17,355 nucleotides of DNA from the NCBI GenBank assembly GCA_964607515.1, contig CAZSKU010000033.1, positions 1 to 17,355 on the forward strand, read 5' to 3'. Made by a program: the position numbers and the translations under genes. Numbering within the stretch: the first letter of the stretch is position 1; each line of letters begins with the position of its first letter. Below the pieces are notes generated by a model. That model had not been told where the DNA came from. It saw only the letters and a program-made list of their open reading frames with translations, and did not search any database. The stretch is from UBA6080 sp964607515 (GTDB lineage Bacteria; Fermentibacterota; Fermentibacteria; Fermentibacterales; JCC-6). Shown piece after piece: positions 1 to 7,239 of the stretch.

Positions 1-1531
1 CGGGGACCGGTTCCGCCCAGGTCTCCCCACGGCTCACCGGAAGCAGAACCGTTAGTCTGGAACCCTCCCCATGGCTGCTCTTCACCGTTACAGCTCCCCG
101 GTGGGACTTCACTATCCCAAGAACCGCAGGAAGGCCCAGCCCCCGGCCTGCAAACTTCGTCGTGAAGAACGGATCGAAGGCCCTGGAGAGGGTTTCGGGA
201 TCCATGCCCGAACCCCTGTCCTCCACCGCCAGCTCCACGTACTCGCCCCGGGGAAGACTGTCGTCGGTGACCGCCTCCGAAAGCTCCTCCCGGGTAACGT
301 CCCTCAGGTTCGTCGAGATGGTAACCGTTCCCGGGCTGTTGTCATAAGATTCCGAGCCGTTGGTCACCAGGTTCATGATCACCTGAAGCAACTGGGTGGA
401 ATCGCCGAAAACCGGCGGAAGGTTTTCGGAGAGCTTGTAGACCAGCCGGGTCTTCCTGGACAGGGATGCGCTGAGCATGCTGCCGGTTTCCCGGATGATC
501 CTGTTGATATTCACCAGGGTCCTTTGAGGTTTGCTTCGACCGGAGTAGTCAAGCATCTGCCCGGCCAGGTCGGATGCCCGAAGGGCCGCTTCCCTGATGG
601 CTTCCAGATGGCCGTGGACCGGGGAGCCTTCGGGCACCAGGCTTCCGGCCAGCTCGGTGTTGCCCAGCACAGCCATCAGGATGTTGTTGAAATCGTGGGC
701 TATTCCCCCGGCCATCACCCCCAGGCTCTCCAGCTTCTGGGTCACCCGGATCCGCTCCTCCAGCCGGCGGTTTTTCGCTTCCGCTTCCTTCACCTGGGTC
801 ACGTCCCGAAGGTGTTCAATCACATGGGTGAGATTACCCTCATCGTCCAGTACCGGATACGCCCTGACATCGAGCCACTTCCCCATCTCGGGAACGAACT
901 TTGTGAGGCGCTCGGGCTTGCGGGACCTGTAGGTCAGGGTGGTGGCGCACCGGCCGCACGGCATGGAGTGGCCGATGAGTTCGAAGCACCTCCTCCCGTT
1001 GACTTCCCCGGGGGGGATCCCCAGGAATTTGTACCCCGCCAGGTTGTACCGGACTATTCCGTGATGAAGGTCCTGAATGCCTATCACGTCGGGAATAGCG
1101 TCGAGAACGCTCTCCAGCATCTGACGTGCATCCCTGATCTCCTCGATGTGGCGCTTGATTTCGGTTATGTCCCTCAGTGTGCCGGACATGCCGATGGGTT
1201 GATCATTTTCGTCCCGCACCAGCGTGGCGTGCATCAGGGTGTGGAACACCTTGCCGTCCCGGTGGACGTGGGGAACCTCGCCGCTGTATGCCCCCGATTC
1301 CATGACCTGTTTCAGAATGGAGTCCACCAGGGGCATCTGTTCCGGGGTGTGGAACACCGAAATGTGTGCTCCCTGCAGCTCTTCCTCGGTGTAGCCGTGG
1401 CTCCGGGCGAAAGAGCTGTTGACGTAAAGGACTGTTCCTGAGAGGTCTACTATCGAGATACCTTCGCCGGTCTGTCCCAGGGCGGACAGGAGAAGCCTCG
1501 ATATGTCGCACGGAAAACGCTCTTCGGCCAT
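1..1531 (-). CDS. PAS-PAS sensor histidine kinase, C-terminus cut by window edge
   Basis: The minus strand is open from an ATG at 1531 to base 1, about 510 codons, with no stop before the edge. Residues about 12-125 form a PAS domain ending in LRDITE. Residues about 137-245 form a second PAS domain ending in LRDVTQ, with a PCGRC cysteine pair at 191-195 as in PAS domains of the CYE..PC..C type. A short coiled linker leads to the H-box with the phospho-acceptor His279 (AHDFNN). The ATPase domain shows an N-box near 387 (NLVTNG), a G1 box DRGSGMD near 438 and a G2 box GRGLGL near 462. No membrane segment is seen, so it is probably a cytosolic sensor that autophosphorylates on histidine. The frame continues past the usual end of the ATPase domain, so a receiver domain may follow outside the window. 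The start is preceded by a G-rich stretch that could act as ribosome binding site. It lies 42 bases downstream of the exported protein at 1574-2092. Confidence 0.9.
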   Translation of the reverse strand, partial: MAEERFPCDISRLLLSALGQTGEGISIVDLSGTVLYVNSSFARSHGYTEEELQGAHISVFHTPEQMPLVDSILKQVMESGAYSGEVPHVHRDGKVFHTLMHATLVRDENDQPIGMSGTLRDITEIKRHIEEIRDARQMLESVLDAIPDVIGIQDLHHGIVRYNLAGYKFLGIPPGEVNGRRCFELIGHSMPCGRCATTLTYRSRKPERLTKFVPEMGKWLDVRAYPVLDDEGNLTHVIEHLRDVTQVKEAEAKNRRLEERIRVTQKLESLGVMAGGIAHDFNNILMAVLGNTELAGSLVPEGSPVHGHLEAIREAALRASDLAGQMLDYSGRSKPQRTLVNINRIIRETGSMLSASLSRKTRLVYKLSENLPPVFGDSTQLLQVIMNLVTNGSESYDNSPGTVTISTNLRDVTREELSEAVTDDSLPRGEYVELAVEDRGSGMDPETLSRAFDPFFTTKFAGRGLGLPAVLGIVKSHRGAVTVKSSHGEGSRLTVLLPVSRGETWAEPVP

Positions 1532-1573
1532 GGCCCCCCCCGCCTAAGCTGTCCGCAACAATATCCGGAGCCT

Positions 1574-2092
1574 TCATAATTCAGTCAATACCCGGGAACC
1601 CATGATCTCCAGCACCCTTTCCAGGTTTCCCGCGGGCTCCATCCGTATAACGTTCAGCGGCCTCTGGCAAGAATAACCGGCGCACGCCAGAACCACCACG
1701 CAGTCTCCCGGTTCCACCGACAGCTCCATGCCGGACCCGGTGACCATGGGGGATTCCCATACCTCCCCGCTCCCGGCATCCGTGACCACCCTGGGAAGGT
1801 CCATGGTGTACTGGGCTGGTATCACGCTGTCAGGCATCTCCGTCCCGATCAAGGTCTTCAACACCCTCAGGGTGTACTCCACCCGGTGGATGTACTCGGT
1901 GGAGTACCCGCCCGCCGCTTCCACCCTCACCACAAGCACCGTCCCCGCCATGCCCGCCGCCTGCTCCAGATCAAGGTGAAAAATCTGGCTGGCTGCCAGC
2001 GGCCCTGCGAACAGCAGGATCAACGCCGCCAGCGCCCGTCCGTGTTCGAGGATCCTGTCCGGAAACGGCCTGCGGAGCAGCACATCCTTCAT
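1574..2092 (-). CDS. small exported protein of unknown function
   Basis: This 172-residue protein is not recognised. The N-terminus has several arginines followed by a hydrophobic stretch (ALAALILLFAGPLAAS, about residues 20-35), a likely signal peptide with cleavage after an AxA-like site. The mature part is predicted beta-rich (TVLVVRVEAAGG, HRVEYTLRVLKTL) and carries two cysteines in ACAGYSC that could form a disulphide. A GAGGGT stretch lies just before the ATG, so its spacing is short. The gene lies between the FMN-binding protein upstream and the histidine kinase downstream on the same strand, so it could be the extracytoplasmic partner of that kinase. This is only inferred from position. 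The opposite-strand frames here are shadows. Confidence 0.72.
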   Translation of the reverse strand: MKDVLLRRPFPDRILEHGRALAALILLFAGPLAASQIFHLDLEQAAGMAGTVLVVRVEAAGGYSTEYIHRVEYTLRVLKTLIGTEMPDSVIPAQYTMDLPRVVTDAGSGEVWESPMVTGSGMELSVEPGDCVVVLACAGYSCQRPLNVIRMEPAGNLERVLEIMGSRVLTEL

Positions 2093-2102
2093 ACCCTCTT
2101 AT

Positions 2103-2117
2103 CTCCGTTCTTCGGAG
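2103..2117. repeat. small inverted repeat between minus-strand genes
   Basis: CTCCG, a TTCTT loop, then CGGAG form a 5-bp perfect stem in the 62-base gap between the genes at 2155-2583 and 1574-2092. A closely similar hairpin lies at 6640-6655. There is no T-run, so terminator function is uncertain; it may be an intercistronic RNA structure. Confidence 0.35.
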
Positions 2118-2154
2118 GGTTGACTTTGTGCAGGGCTTCCATCCGCACGACGGG

Positions 2155-2583
2155 TCACGGTTCGAACCAGGCGGCGGTCATGTCCCCAGGCCGCATGTAC
2201 TCCATGGAATCAGGAACCAGTTCCATCAGGAAGAAGCTCTCCTCCTCGGGAGACTTCCAGTAGTCGCCGAAGAAGGGAACCGCCCGGGAGATCCGGCTCT
2301 TCTCCTCCAGGTCCCTCACCACCCTCACTCCCCCGGATACCCTGAGCGTTCCGTTGCCTTTCTCGCCCTGTAGAAGCAGGGAGAACTCGAACACCGGGTG
2401 AGTGATCACCTGGGCGGCTTTGGCGTCCCGGGATCCGGTGCACACCCAGAACCTCCCCTGGTGGTGCACCAGGCTCACGGGCCTCACCCGGGGCCTTTCA
2501 CCGTCCCAGGTGGCAAGATGAACGGTCTGGACTTGTTTCAGCCAGCCCAGAGCCTCGGCCCGGATATCCTCCGGCGCTTTCAT
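2155..2583 (-). CDS. pyridoxamine 5'-phosphate oxidase-like FMN-binding split-barrel protein
   Basis: The 142-residue product has the length and pattern of small split-barrel flavoproteins: an N-terminal helix (RAEALGWLKQ), a first strand VHLATWDGERPRVRPVS that matches the usual substrate/FMN edge of the family, then FWVCTGSRDAKAAQVITHP and EFSLL. Such proteins bind FMN, F420 or heme, and the exact substrate cannot be read from the sequence. The start chosen is the ATG at 2583 because GGAGGATAGA lies directly upstream; an ATG ten codons further upstream has no comparable site. There is no signal peptide, so it is cytosolic. It is the first gene of a probable minus-strand transcript that continues into the exported protein and histidine kinase, and it is divergent from the FG-GAP gene at 2762. 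Confidence 0.82.
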   Translation of the reverse strand: MKAPEDIRAEALGWLKQVQTVHLATWDGERPRVRPVSLVHHQGRFWVCTGSRDAKAAQVITHPVFEFSLLLQGEKGNGTLRVSGGVRVVRDLEEKSRISRAVPFFGDYWKSPEEESFFLMELVPDSMEYMRPGDMTAAWFEP

Positions 2584-2678
2584 TCTATCCTCCGCTCTTC
2601 CAGAGTCAGGCAACCGGTTATCCTTCCCACCGGTACAATGTGGTCCGGCGCTTCACCGGAAAAGCCCCGGATGTAACC

Positions 2679-2707
2679 TTGCCGCAGAGAATGCAATGGG
2701 TTATGAG
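2679..2707 (+). promoter_or_regulatory. possible sigma70-type promoter for the FG-GAP protein gene
   Basis: TTGCCG (2679-2684) and TATGAG (2702-2707) are separated by 17 bases, each matching four of six consensus positions. They sit about 55 bases before the ATG at 2762, in the 178-base divergent gap 2584-2761. The match is weak and chance occurrence is possible. I see nothing else specific in this gap. Confidence 0.2.
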
Positions 2708-2761
2708 TAATTCAGTCGTGTAGTACTTCGTGGTAGATCAACCGGAATCGGAGAGCTATCC

Positions 2762-4213
2762 ATGGTATTCCTTGCGGCCATGCTGCTTGCGGGTCCCCAG
2801 GAAATCCTCTGGACAGCGTTTCCGGAGGGCGGCTTCGCGGAGGTGCAATGCGCGGGAGACGTGAACGGCGACGGCACGGAGGACATATTCGCCGCATCCA
2901 AGGAGTCAGCCGGACACGGTATTCACTGCCTGGACGGGCTTACCGGCGAGGCAATCTGGAGCAACACCTCCATGGCTGGAGTAGCGGACCGGGGCTGCCT
3001 GCGGACCGTGGGCGACGTAGACCTGGACGGCACACCCGAATTGGCCGGGGGCGCCCAGTCACCATCCAGGGTTTTCCTGCTCTGCGGGGCCACCGGAGAG
3101 CAAATCTGGAGCACCCCCCAGGACAGGCCCGTGGAGTACGTCCAGGGTACTCAGGGACCGAATCCAGGTGACGTAGCGGTTCTCGCCTCCAGGGAAACCG
3201 TATCGAGCTTCGGCAGCTTCTTCGCCCTGAACGGCCAGTCGGGATCGGAGCTGTGGTCCGTCACATCCTTCTCAACCGATGATCATTGGATAAAGGTTAC
3301 TGAGACCGACATCAACGGCAACGGATGGTCCGAGATGGGTTTTTCTGTGGACCGGGGAAGCGCGTGGGACGGTTTCGTAACGGTGAGGGACGGATTCAGC
3401 GGTGACCAGATCTGCGGCCAGAGTACGATTTACTTCGGAACGATGGACATATGCGACTCTCCGGTTCCGAGTCTCGCGGTTTCCCATTTTGGCGACATGC
3501 CGTCCACATGGTTGGTGGACATGCCCTGGGAGGATCCGGTGTGGAGCATTGAGGACGAATTCCTCTGCTGCGATATGCTCTACTTCATCGGGAACGTCAC
3601 CGGACCGTATACCCCCCGGGCGGAACTGCTGGGATGCACCGGTTCGGGCATCACCCTGATCAGTGGCGACGACGGTTACTACGACGACGGCTACCCGCTT
3701 TCCCCGGTGGCGGTGGACTGCTTCCACGACGGCGGCCAGTGGCGGCTAGCCGCCCTGACCCCCGGAACCTTCAACGCCCCTCCTCTGGTCTTCTCCTCCC
3801 CCGTCACCGCCCCGGCGACCCAGCTGCCCAACGACATCGGTTCATCCATGTGCCTTCTCGAGTCGGATCAGTACCCCACTCCCCTTGTGGCCGTGGCCAT
3901 GGAGGGTTCATCCGGCCCCGGGGTGTGCGTCCTCAGAACCTCCTGGCCAGTGGGGATTCAGGGTGGCGCCCAGTCTTTCCTTCCCGGGGGAATACCCGCC
4001 AGACTCGTGGAGAATCCCGGAGAAGGAACGGTCACCCTGACGGGGGTGGACGGGGGCGAAGCCATCCTGGTGGATCTCTCCGGCAGAACCGTGGCGACCG
4101 GGGTGTTCAGCCCGGGCGAAAAGGCGGTCTTCCGCCTTCCGCCGGGGATCTACCACGTGCTGGACCCGGTCTCCGGCCGGCTCCTGCAGAGATGCGTGGT
4201 AATCGCTCCTTGA
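2762..4213 (+). CDS. exported FG-GAP/beta-propeller protein with sorting-like C-terminal domain
   Basis: The 483-residue product starts with a short hydrophobic leader (MVFLAAMLLAG) lacking a basic n-region. It then carries repeated Asp/Asn-rich loops of the FG-GAP/VCBS calcium-binding kind: DVNGDGTEDIF near 33, DVDLDGTPEL near 84 and DINGNGWSEM near 184. Interspersed are propeller blade motifs (CLDGLTGEAIWS, LLCGATGEQIWS, ALNGQSGSELWS) like those of PQQ-type propellers. The last 70 residues (VDLSGRTVATG, then LPPGIYHVLD, then a short strand at the end) look like the type IX secretion sorting domain or the FlgD-like Ig fold. This suggests a surface-exposed or secreted protein. GGAGAG lies 7 bases before the ATG, and no other in-frame start is available before the upstream stop at 2708. 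Its ligand is unknown. The gene at 4303 follows on the same strand after 89 bases. Confidence 0.82.
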   Translation: MVFLAAMLLAGPQEILWTAFPEGGFAEVQCAGDVNGDGTEDIFAASKESAGHGIHCLDGLTGEAIWSNTSMAGVADRGCLRTVGDVDLDGTPELAGGAQSPSRVFLLCGATGEQIWSTPQDRPVEYVQGTQGPNPGDVAVLASRETVSSFGSFFALNGQSGSELWSVTSFSTDDHWIKVTETDINGNGWSEMGFSVDRGSAWDGFVTVRDGFSGDQICGQSTIYFGTMDICDSPVPSLAVSHFGDMPSTWLVDMPWEDPVWSIEDEFLCCDMLYFIGNVTGPYTPRAELLGCTGSGITLISGDDGYYDDGYPLSPVAVDCFHDGGQWRLAALTPGTFNAPPLVFSSPVTAPATQLPNDIGSSMCLLESDQYPTPLVAVAMEGSSGPGVCVLRTSWPVGIQGGAQSFLPGGIPARLVENPGEGTVTLTGVDGGEAILVDLSGRTVATGVFSPGEKAVFRLPPGIYHVLDPVSGRLLQRCVVIAP

Positions 4214-4230
4214 CGGCAGGATGTGTTGTC

Positions 4231-4245
4231 CGGCCTTCCCGGCCG
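4231..4245. repeat. short GC hairpin in intergenic gap
   Basis: CGGCC, loop TTCCC, then GGCCG form a 5-bp perfect stem in the 89-base gap between the two exported-protein genes. It is followed by only scattered Ts, so it is at best a weak attenuator or terminator. Confidence 0.25.
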
Positions 4246-4302
4246 TTCCATGTTCGTCCGAACGCCGCGGGAAGAGCCTTCGGCACTGTCAGGGAGGTTG
4301 CG

Positions 4303-5202
4303 ATGATCCTTCCCGTTTTGGTCCTTCTGGCCTCTCCGTCTCCCGGGACGGCCCTGGAAGGAGCAGTCCTGCACGAATGGGGGGTTGTGGTCTACCGGGG
4401 GCCGGATGCAACTGCCGTGGGCGGTCCGGGGCTCCCCGGGAGATACCCGTACGAGATGGAGACGGAGGCGGAGGCTCCGGTGCTCCACCTTCATGGAACC
4501 GGGTTTTCCGGAGACATCACGGTGGTGGCCCTGGGTGGGATCATGAACACTTTCCCCGAGCCGGACGTGACCGCCGGGCCCGGTTCCCTCCTGGGCGGCC
4601 TCGGGTCGTTTATCCGGTGGGAAGGAATCCGTGGAGTGCCGGACGGTCCGGTTTCGGAGGCGGAGGAGTCGCTTCCGGCGCAGGTGGACGGGTTCGCCTG
4701 GGCGGCGCCCTTCTGGAGGGATACCGAAGCTCTCACCCTCTCCCGGGAGGACGGTTTCAGAGACCGGTTCCTGTACTACGAGGTGGACCTTTCCGGAACT
4801 GGTTTTCCGCTTCCCCTCGAGGGGATGCGGGATCCCGGGGAAACCGCGGACGAGGTCATCCTCTTTCACAGGACGGGGGGCAGGGTGACGGGGTTCGAGA
4901 TTCTTCCCGGCGGGGACCCCGCCCTGGCCGGCGGAACAGCGCCCTTCATCTACTCATCCGGGGAGGTCAGGGGCATTATCGACGGGTGGACCAGGGGGCT
5001 GCTCACCCCCGGGGAGACCGAGGCCCTCTGGCAGACCTGGGAGCCCTACATACTGGAAGGGGACTGGGAAGGGTCGAGCCTGGCGGTTTTCCCACTGCCG
5101 GCGGAGGCGGTGGAACGGGTGAGCACCGTGATCGTCCGGAGCGACTCCGGCGAAACCGTACCGGTTCTGAGGTTCTTCCTGGGTATGGCCCCGATTCGCT
5201 GA
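4303..5202 (+). CDS. exported protein of unknown function with N-terminal LHEWGVV motif
   Basis: This 299-residue protein is not recognised. It starts with MILPVLVLLASPSPGTA, a short hydrophobic leader without basic residues, followed at once by LHEWGVVVYRG. The EWG motif right after the leader resembles the start of uncharacterised exported proteins seen in Planctomycetes-type genomes, but this is recollection of a pattern and not a family assignment. The rest is rich in beta-strands and contains two Gly/Pro-rich loops, with no cysteine in the mature part and no further membrane segment. GGGAGG lies 5 bases upstream of the ATG at 4303, which decides the start; the open frame extending far upstream to 3634 is a shadow of the FG-GAP gene. 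The stop lies 4 bases from that of the convergent gene at 5207. Confidence 0.78.
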   Translation: MILPVLVLLASPSPGTALEGAVLHEWGVVVYRGPDATAVGGPGLPGRYPYEMETEAEAPVLHLHGTGFSGDITVVALGGIMNTFPEPDVTAGPGSLLGGLGSFIRWEGIRGVPDGPVSEAEESLPAQVDGFAWAAPFWRDTEALTLSREDGFRDRFLYYEVDLSGTGFPLPLEGMRDPGETADEVILFHRTGGRVTGFEILPGGDPALAGGTAPFIYSSGEVRGIIDGWTRGLLTPGETEALWQTWEPYILEGDWEGSSLAVFPLPAEAVERVSTVIVRSDSGETVPVLRFFLGMAPIR

Positions 5203-5206
5203 GTCT

Positions 5207-5710
5207 TCAGGAGAAGAACACTTCGGCCTGCTCAAGAACGGTTTCCCCGTCGGTGGTCAGTACCCCCCCCGCCACCAGTTCCGTGATCTCGTCGAAGGGG
5301 CCCAGGACGGCCAGTACGATGGTCGCCCGCTGACTGGAGCCGGCTGGCGTGGAAGTGAAACCGCAGTCATAGCTGGTTGTGATGCGCCTGTCCCTCTCCG
5401 GCGGGATCCTGTCACCGACGCCGGCCCTCTCGTCCGCCTTCCTGACTCCTGCGGCGTCGCAATGGTAATCCGCCACCAGACCGAAGTTGTCCTCCTCACC
5501 CCGGAATCCCACCCGGAACCTCACGCAGAGACGAACCTTCCGCCGGGGTGCCACAACCGCCCCCAGCCTCCACTCGGACCCTTCCACTGCCTCCGTGGAA
5601 GCCAGCCTTCTGCGGGGAACCGCCGCCATCACCACCGCCAGGGTCACCGACAGGGCTCCGGCAACCACCAGAAGGACGGTCAGGGTCTGGTCGCCGCAAA
5701 GAAACACCAT
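5207..5710 (-). CDS. single-pass membrane protein of unknown function
   Basis: The product is 167 residues with one N-terminal transmembrane segment (about 9-30, LTVLLVVAGALSVTLAVVMA), followed by a positively charged PRRR stop and a soluble domain with alternating strands. That domain has a Cys pair (YHC, YDC) and ends in QAEVFFS. The start is the ATG at 5710, which overlaps the stop of the IMPACT-family gene as TGATG, so the two are translationally coupled. A longer frame upstream of this ATG is only the shadow of that gene. It is the last gene of the six-gene operon. The topology is probably N-in with the domain depending on the anchor orientation, which the sequence does not settle. No known family is recognised. 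Confidence 0.72.
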   Translation of the reverse strand: MVFLCGDQTLTVLLVVAGALSVTLAVVMAAVPRRRLASTEAVEGSEWRLGAVVAPRRKVRLCVRFRVGFRGEEDNFGLVADYHCDAAGVRKADERAGVGDRIPPERDRRITTSYDCGFTSTPAGSSQRATIVLAVLGPFDEITELVAGGVLTTDGETVLEQAEVFFS

Positions 5711-6108
5711 CAATCCTCCCCCCGGGTCTCGACGCCGAAGGACGCCAGGATTTCCCCGGCGGCCTCCCGGTAAATCCTGAACCGGAGGCCCCCGAGGTGT
5801 CTGCCGCCGTACCACCGGGCCACCAGGATCAGGCAGCCCAGGGCGTTCCTGCAGCGCATGGTGTCCAGGATGCAGTTGCCGGCGCCGGATTCACCGCCGT
5901 CCCCCTTCCTCTCGGTGCCGTCCCGAAGCCTGAGAGCCCAGCTGAGGTGGTCGGCCTTCGCCATGCGGAAACGCCCGGCCAGTTCCTGAACCAGTTTATC
6001 CGGCGGGTCGTCGGGGGTCGCCGGCGCGCCGCAGGCCAGGAACCTGCTCTGCTTCTCCAGGACGGGCCGCCCCGAAACGGCTCCCGCAAGGGTGACCGCC
6101 GGCTCCAC
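5710..6108 (-). CDS. minimal IMPACT/UPF0029 (YigZ-like) domain protein
   Basis: The 132-residue product matches the N-terminal IMPACT domain: KQSRFLA near 19, ADHLSWALR near 52, the signature DGGESGAG near 72, then ARWYGGRHLGGLR near 97. YigZ-like proteins are usually about 200 residues with a second C-terminal domain (DUF1949); that domain is absent here. The family is linked to translation control in eukaryotes (IMPACT binds GCN1), while its bacterial role is unsettled. The start is a GTG at 6108, nine bases after the stop of the PH-domain gene; no strong ribosome binding site is near it, so coupling to the upstream gene is likely. It ends in a TGATG overlap with the membrane-protein gene. 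Confidence 0.83.
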   Translation of the reverse strand: MEPAVTLAGAVSGRPVLEKQSRFLACGAPATPDDPPDKLVQELAGRFRMAKADHLSWALRLRDGTERKGDGGESGAGNCILDTMRCRNALGCLILVARWYGGRHLGGLRFRIYREAAGEILASFGVETRGED

Positions 6109-6117
6109 GGGAATGGA

Positions 6118-6609
6118 TCAGGCTCCCTGCTGTTCCTGGGGAAGGAAGCTGATGCCCGAGAGGCGTTCCATCTCCAGGGCCATCTCCACGGAGTTCTCCA
6201 GGGTGTGGGCGGGAATGGTCACGGGGAACCTCTTGCCGCGGATCTTCAACAGGATGGGACCTTTGAGCCCCGTGGTGCGGGCTTTCACGGCGGAGGCCGT
6301 CGCCAGTCCCACCAGGCCGCCGCCAAACTCGGCGCCGCTCATGGAGGACAGGGTTATGGATTCCACGTCGGTCCAGCGACCCGCCACCGTAGCAAGGTAA
6401 CGATGGCCGAAACCCTCCTCTGTAATGCCCGCTCCGGCCTTCTTCGCCCGGATGATTATCCATACGCCCAGGGGAATTCCCAGAACCAGAAGGCAGCACA
6501 GCACTCCGGCGAAGATCTGCATCTTGCGCCATCCACCCTTCAGGGGGTAGAACCTGCCGCTCTCCTCGGCGGCGGCCATCAGGGCCTTCTTGTCCAAAGG
6601 ATCGCTCAT
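6118..6609 (-). CDS. membrane-anchored bacterial PH-like domain protein
   Basis: The 163-residue product has a soluble N-terminus, one strong transmembrane helix at about 31-53 (QIFAGVLCCLLVLGIPLGVW), and a following domain beginning ITEEGFGHRYLATVAGRW and continuing WTDVESITLSSM. This is the strand pattern of bacterial PH (bPH) domains: a Gly-rich first strand and the W.DV.SI motif. These domains are found next to membrane helices in envelope proteins, and their ligands are mostly unknown. The start is the ATG at 6609, directly preceded by GAGGAGGAGT; an ATG ten codons upstream lacks such a site. A 6-bp hairpin (6640-6655) lies just upstream. The IMPACT-family gene follows after nine bases. 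Confidence 0.78.
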   Translation of the reverse strand: MSDPLDKKALMAAAEESGRFYPLKGGWRKMQIFAGVLCCLLVLGIPLGVWIIIRAKKAGAGITEEGFGHRYLATVAGRWTDVESITLSSMSGAEFGGGLVGLATASAVKARTTGLKGPILLKIRGKRFPVTIPAHTLENSVEMALEMERLSGISFLPQEQQGA

Positions 6610-6639
6610 ACTCCTCCTCAAGTCCATGAGGTAAGACAT

Positions 6640-6655
6640 CTCCGGTTCTCCGGAG
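6640..6655. repeat. perfect 6-bp hairpin before the bPH gene
   Basis: CTCCGG, loop TTCT, CCGGAG form a perfect stem in the 85-base gap between the three-helix protein gene and the bPH gene. The flanks (ATCTCCG.. and CGGAGGGT) match those of the hairpin at 2103-2117. It could be an intercistronic processing or attenuation structure. Confidence 0.4.
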
Positions 6656-6694
6656 GGTGAAAAGATGAATGCTACCCGTGCGGGCCGGCGGAAA

Positions 6695-7000
6695 CTATAC
6701 CAGCATCGCCAGGGTGAGTGCCAGCAGGGGAAGGTAGATAACCAGGGCTACGCCGGCCGTAACAAGAATACCCCGCCGGGCGATCCCGTGCCGGGTTCGA
6801 AGAACCCTCAAGCAGACCACGGTTCCCGACAATCCGACGGCCAGCAGGAGGATACCGGCCAGGCGCAGCCCCGGAGCCCCTGCCGCTCCCGGTTCGTTCT
6901 CCACCCTCCAGTTCAGCAGCAGCAGGCTCAGGGAGATGCAGACCGCCAGGACCGAGAACCCGAAAATCCCGAGAAGCAGCGTTTCCCCGGGGTCTCTCAA
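6695..7000 (-). CDS. small three-helix membrane protein
   Basis: The product is 101 residues with three hydrophobic segments: about 8-29 (LLLGIFGFSVLAVCISLSLLLL), 45-62 (LRLAGILLLAVGLSGTVVC) and 76-100 (ILVTAGVALVIYLPLL). Arginine-rich loops lie between the last two. I take the TTG at 7000 as start, because TTGA overlaps the stop of the lipoprotein gene (6997-6999) and GGGA lies 6 bases upstream. The much longer frame upstream is the shadow of the lipoprotein and has no credible protein character. No known family is recognised. Context suggests a membrane partner of the lipoprotein and of the bPH protein, by inference only. Confidence 0.65.
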   Translation of the reverse strand: MRDPGETLLLGIFGFSVLAVCISLSLLLLNWRVENEPGAAGAPGLRLAGILLLAVGLSGTVVCLRVLRTRHGIARRGILVTAGVALVIYLPLLALTLAMLV

Positions 7001-7239
7001 ATGGATCCCACGATGGAGTCCACCGAACGGGTCCGGGAGTCCAGCGCCCCGGCGGCTTCCCGGGCGTCCCGGATCGCCCCGGTGGGAACCGGTGGCTGGG
7101 CGATGCTGTTGATCGCTTCCTGGGCTTCCAGCGCTTCCACCGCCTGGCTTCCGGGGGTGGCGCCGGAGGCGCCACCCTCCTCGCTCCCCGAGCCGCATGC
7201 CAGCAGGAGCATAGCCAGTGCCGCCGCCGCCGTCCTCAC
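6997..7239 (-). CDS. small lipoprotein of unknown function
   Basis: The 80-residue product has a signal peptide with a lipobox LLAC, cysteine at position 15 (GTG-initiated MRTAAAALAMLLLAC). Two Gly/Ser residues and acidic residues follow. The rest is low-complexity and Ala/Glu-rich with predicted helix (QAVEALEAQEAINSI, AREAAGALDSRT), perhaps a short coiled coil. GTG at 7239 overlaps the stop of the upstream gene by four bases (GTGA). It ends in an overlap with the next gene (TTGA). Function is unknown. Tight coupling suggests it is made with both neighbours. Confidence 0.72.
   Translation of the reverse strand: MRTAAAALAMLLLACGSGSEEGGASGATPGSQAVEALEAQEAINSIAQPPVPTGAIRDAREAAGALDSRTRSVDSIVGSI

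Noticed and set aside
71..1441. Long plus-strand open frame of 456 codons
   Set aside because: The minus strand here encodes a complete PAS-PAS-kinase pattern with all boxes; the plus frame has no recognisable domain and is a GC-rich shadow.
2701..2901. Small minus-strand frame in the divergent gap
   Set aside because: It overlaps the FG-GAP start antisense, is Ser/Pro-rich without domains, and has no convincing start site.
3634..4302. N-terminal 223 codons of a longer plus-strand frame ending at 5202
   Set aside because: They overlap the FG-GAP gene in another frame, are Arg/Gly/Pro-rich, and a strong ribosome binding site marks the start at 4303.
5548..6660. Plus-strand frame of 370 codons
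   Set aside because: It is antisense to the IMPACT and bPH genes, which have recognised domains and good starts.
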